In this document: positions 61,891-64,000 of the stretch, in pieces
Position numbering within the stretch: position 1 is the stretch's first letter
Layout of the letters: the number at the start of each line of letters is the position of its first letter
NCBI RefSeq assembly: GCF_006715085.1
Contig: NZ_VFMM01000001.1
Location: 1,116,001 to 1,180,000 of the forward strand
Reading direction: 5' to 3'
Source of the DNA: Kribbella jejuensis
Lineage (GTDB): Bacteria > Actinomycetota > Actinomycetes > Propionibacteriales > Kribbellaceae
DNA: 64,000 nt
Position numbers and translations under genes: made by a program
Notes under the pieces: model-generated
What the model saw: the letters and a program-made list of their open reading frames with translations, nothing else
Told to the model about the DNA's origin: nothing
Databases searched by the model: none

Positions 61891-64000
61891 GAGGTCGAGG
61901 CTGCGCAGCAGCTGGGCGTTGAGGGCGACCACGATCGTCGAGATCGACATCAACAGCGCGCCCGCGGCCGGCGAGACCACGACCCCGGCGAAGGCCAGTA
62001 CGCCGGCGGCCAGCGGGACCGTGATGACGTTGTAACCGGTCGCCCAGACGAGGTTCTGCCACATCTTGCGGTAGCTCGCCTTCGACAGATCGATCACCGA
62101 CAGCACCGCCCGCGGGTCGTCCGCGGCCAGCACCACCCCGGCGGACTCGATCGCGACGTCCGTACCGGCACCGATCGCGATACCGACCTCGGCCCGGGCC
62201 AGCGCGGGCGCGTCGTTCACGCCGTCGCCGACCATCGCGACCTTCAGCCCACGCGCCTGCAGCTCCGCGACCTTCGCGTCCTTGTCCTGCGGCAGCACCT
62301 CCGCGAACACCTCGTCGATCCCGAGCTCGCGCGCCACCGCGTCCGCGACCTGATGCGCGTCACCGGTGATCATCGCGACCTTCACGCCCCGCTGGTGCAA
62401 CGCCGCGACGGCCTGCCGGGACTCCTCGCGTACCTCGTCCTCGAGCGCGATCGCCCCCAGCACCTCCCCGTCCCGAACCACATGCAGCACCGCGGCACCA
62501 CGAGCCTTCCACTCGGCGACCTCGGCCTCGAGTGCGTCCGGTTCGGCGAAGCCGTTCTCCCGCAGGTACGCCGGCCCGCCGACCGCGACCTCGGATCCGT
62601 CGACAACCGCCTGCACCCCACGCCCGGTCAACGACCGGAACTCGGTGGCCACCAACCGCCCGTTGCCTCCGGCAACTTCATCGGACGCGCCGGCGCCGCC
62701 GTCCACGGTGCGGACGTCCGCGGTGCGGACGTGCGCGGTGCGGAGGTGCAGCGCGCCGGCGGCGCGCACGCCAGGCTCCGCGCCAGCTCCGCGCCAGGCA
62801 TCCTCGGCCCCATTGTCCGCACCGGCAGCGTGCGCCCGGACGATTGCCTTCGCCAACGGATGCTCGCTGTCCGCCTCGACCGCGGCGGCCAGCGCCAGCA
62901 GCTCGTCCCTGGAGACCGACCCGACGGCAGCAACGCCGGTGACCGCAGGCTCGCCCTTGGTCAGCGTGCCGGTCTTGTCGAACAGCACCGCGTCGACAGT
63001 CCGCATCCGCTCCAGCGCCAACCGGTTCTTCACCAGTACTCCGGTCTTCGCGGCCCGCTCCGTGGAGATCGCGATCACCAGCGGGATGGCCAGCCCGAGG
63101 GCGTGCGGGCAGGCGATCACCAGCACCGTCACGGTCCGGGTGACAGCCTCGTCCAGCTTGCCCAGCAACGCCCACACCACGAACGTGATCAACCCCGAGA
63201 TCGAGGCGAAGTAGAACAGGAACGCCGCCGCGCGGTCGGCCAGCGCCTGCGCCCGGGACGAGGACGCCTGCGCCTCGGCGACCAGCTGCTGAATCCCGGC
63301 CAGCGCGGTGTCGTCGCCGACCGCGGTGATCTCGACCCGCAGAGCGTTGTCGGTGGCAACGGTCCCGGCGACGACCTGGTCGCCGGCGCCACGCGAGACC
63401 GGGCGCGATTCGCCGGTGATCATCGACTCGTCCACCTCGGCCTGCCCGTCGACCACCGTACCGTCGGCCGGGACCCGCCCGCCGGACCGTACGAGTACGA
63501 CGTCACCGGCCTGCAACTCGTGCAGCGCGACCTCGACCACACCGTCCTCGGTCACCTTCTCGGCCGAGTCGGGCAGCAACGCGGCCAGTGCGTCCAGCGC
63601 ACCGGACGCGGCGCCGAGCGCCCGCATCTCCAGCCAGTGCCCGAGCAGCATGATCACGATCAGCAGCGCGAGCTCCCACCAGAAGTCCAGATCGAACCCG
63701 CCGAGCTTCAGCGTGGTCACCCAGGACGCGACGAACGCCACCGTGATCGCCATCGAGATCAACAGCATCATCCCGGGCTGCCGAGACTTCAGCTCGCTCC
63801 ACCCGCCGGTCAGGAACGGCCGCCCACCGTACAGGAAGATCACCGTGCCGAGCACCGGCGCGATCAGCCCCGACCCCGGGAACTCCGGCGGCATGTAGCC
63901 GAGCAGGTCCGCGAACATGTGACTGAAGAACACCACCGGCACCGCCAGCCCCAAGCTGATCCAGAACCGATCCTTGAACTGCGCCGCATGATCCCCATGC
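61867..64000 (-). CDS. CopB-type copper-translocating P-type ATPase (P1B-3), 5' end outside window
   Basis: About 711 residues are visible and the frame is still open at base 64000 (it reads GDHAAQFKDRFW before the first shown helix), so the N-terminus is missing. Motifs: TGES actuator (ESMITGESRPVS), CPH membrane motif (VIACPHALGLAIPL), phosphorylation site DKTGTLT, and GDGVNDAPAL. CPH instead of CPC marks the CopB/P1B-3 group exporting Cu(II), Cu(I) or Ag(I). The nucleotide-binding domain carries a repeat-rich insertion (see repeat at 62703). It is convergent with the TetR gene. Confidence 0.95.
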   Translation of the reverse strand, partial: HGDHAAQFKDRFWISLGLAVPVVFFSHMFADLLGYMPPEFPGSGLIAPVLGTVIFLYGGRPFLTGGWSELKSRQPGMMLLISMAITVAFVASWVTTLKLGGFDLDFWWELALLIVIMLLGHWLEMRALGAASGALDALAALLPDSAEKVTEDGVVEVALHELQAGDVVLVRSGGRVPADGTVVDGQAEVDESMITGESRPVSRGAGDQVVAGTVATDNALRVEITAVGDDTALAGIQQLVAEAQASSSRAQALADRAAAFLFYFASISGLITFVVWALLGKLDEAVTRTVTVLVIACPHALGLAIPLVIAISTERAAKTGVLVKNRLALERMRTVDAVLFDKTGTLTKGEPAVTGVAAVGSVSRDELLALAAAVEADSEHPLAKAIVRAHAAGADNGAEDAWRGAGAEPGVRAAGALHLRTAHVRTADVRTVDGGAGASDEVAGGNGRLVATEFRSLTGRGVQAVVDGSEVAVGGPAYLRENGFAEPDALEAEVAEWKARGAAVLHVVRDGEVLGAIALEDEVREESRQAVAALHQRGVKVAMITGDAHQVADAVARELGIDEVFAEVLPQDKDAKVAELQARGLKVAMVGDGVNDAPALARAEVGIAIGAGTDVAIESAGVVLAADDPRAVLSVIDLSKASYRKMWQNLVWATGYNVITVPLAAGVLAFAGVVVSPAAGALLMSISTIVVALNAQLLRSLDLSPTRLAA
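62703..62747. repeat. three tandem 15-bp repeats inside the copper ATPase gene
   Basis: Three consecutive units, CCACGGTGCGGACGT, CCGCGGTGCGGACGT and GCGCGGTGCGGAGGT, encode three copies of a five-residue unit (LRTAH, VRTAD, VRTVD) within an Ala/Gly-rich insertion of the nucleotide-binding domain. The unit is a multiple of three, so copy changes keep the frame. Confidence 0.75.

Noticed and set aside
1-64000. tRNA, rRNA, CRISPR arrays, insertion sequences, phage or attachment sites
   Set aside because: No cloverleaf with a tRNA-like T-loop, no regular spacer-repeat array, no transposase or integrase motif was seen. This was by eye only.

Overview
The window is a dense, high-GC stretch of a soil-type actinobacterial chromosome. 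The codon use, the many ECF, TetR, MarR, LacI and PucR regulators, ergothioneine biosynthesis, an F420/PPOX-class protein, a GAF-ANTAR protein and a CPH-type copper ATPase all fit the Propionibacteriales, and Kribbella is the likeliest guess. That assignment rests on gene content and was not checked against a database. No rRNA, tRNA, CRISPR array, insertion sequence or phage gene was seen.

Layout. 1-9.1 kb: an ECF sigma factor with its YciI partner, aldose epimerase, a PH-domain protein with hisG and hisE, then a patch of small accessory units (VOC protein, P1 peptidase, DUF1772/SDR pair with MarR, WYL regulator with a duplicated-domain protein). 9.1-13.5 kb: a complete riboflavin operon ribD-ribE-ribM(pnuC)-ribBA-ribH behind an FMN riboswitch. 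13.6-18 kb: an HTH protein with a palindromic site at its start, a polar amino-acid ABC transporter, and a deletion-damaged polysaccharide deacetylase beside an intact paralogue. 18-24.3 kb: HAD phosphatase, rpe, an NmrA-type reductase with TetR, and a partial cobalamin set cobL-cobM-cobK. 24.3-30.8 kb: a two-component ABC exporter with its GbsR/MarR-like regulator, an XRE regulator carrying an NBR1-type Ig domain divergent from a secreted CHAP-like protein, and a hydrolase.

29.7-34.1 kb: a LacI regulator and a sugar ABC importer without its own ATPase. 34.1-38.3 kb: ergothioneine genes egtA-B-C-D without egtE. 38.5-43.1 kb: a siderophore uptake system (two permeases, ATPase, FhuF-like reductase, divergent binding protein) around an iron box. 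43.1-48.9 kb: an orphan gene, a folP2-like / stand-alone RibD_C reductase / LigB-like / TetR / hydrolase series, and a GAF-ANTAR protein. 49-52 kb: a non-phosphorylative L-fucose-type pathway behind an ATCCTATAGGAT palindrome. 52-60 kb: a catabolic locus with a PucR regulator, three DUF917 (S-methyl-thiohydantoin-desulfurase-like) paralogues, a hydantoinase A-type protein and an NCS1 permease. 60-64 kb: two broken metal-associated genes (DUF6153 and DUF305), a DUF2218 gene divergent from its TetR regulator, and a CopB-type ATPase running off the right edge.

The most interesting stretches are the triple-DUF917/hydantoinase/permease locus, the pair of broken DUF6153/DUF305 genes next to the copper ATPase, the XRE-NBR1/CHAP pair, the folP2/RibD_C operon, and the HTH gene with the TTTGCA-N2-TGCAAA site.
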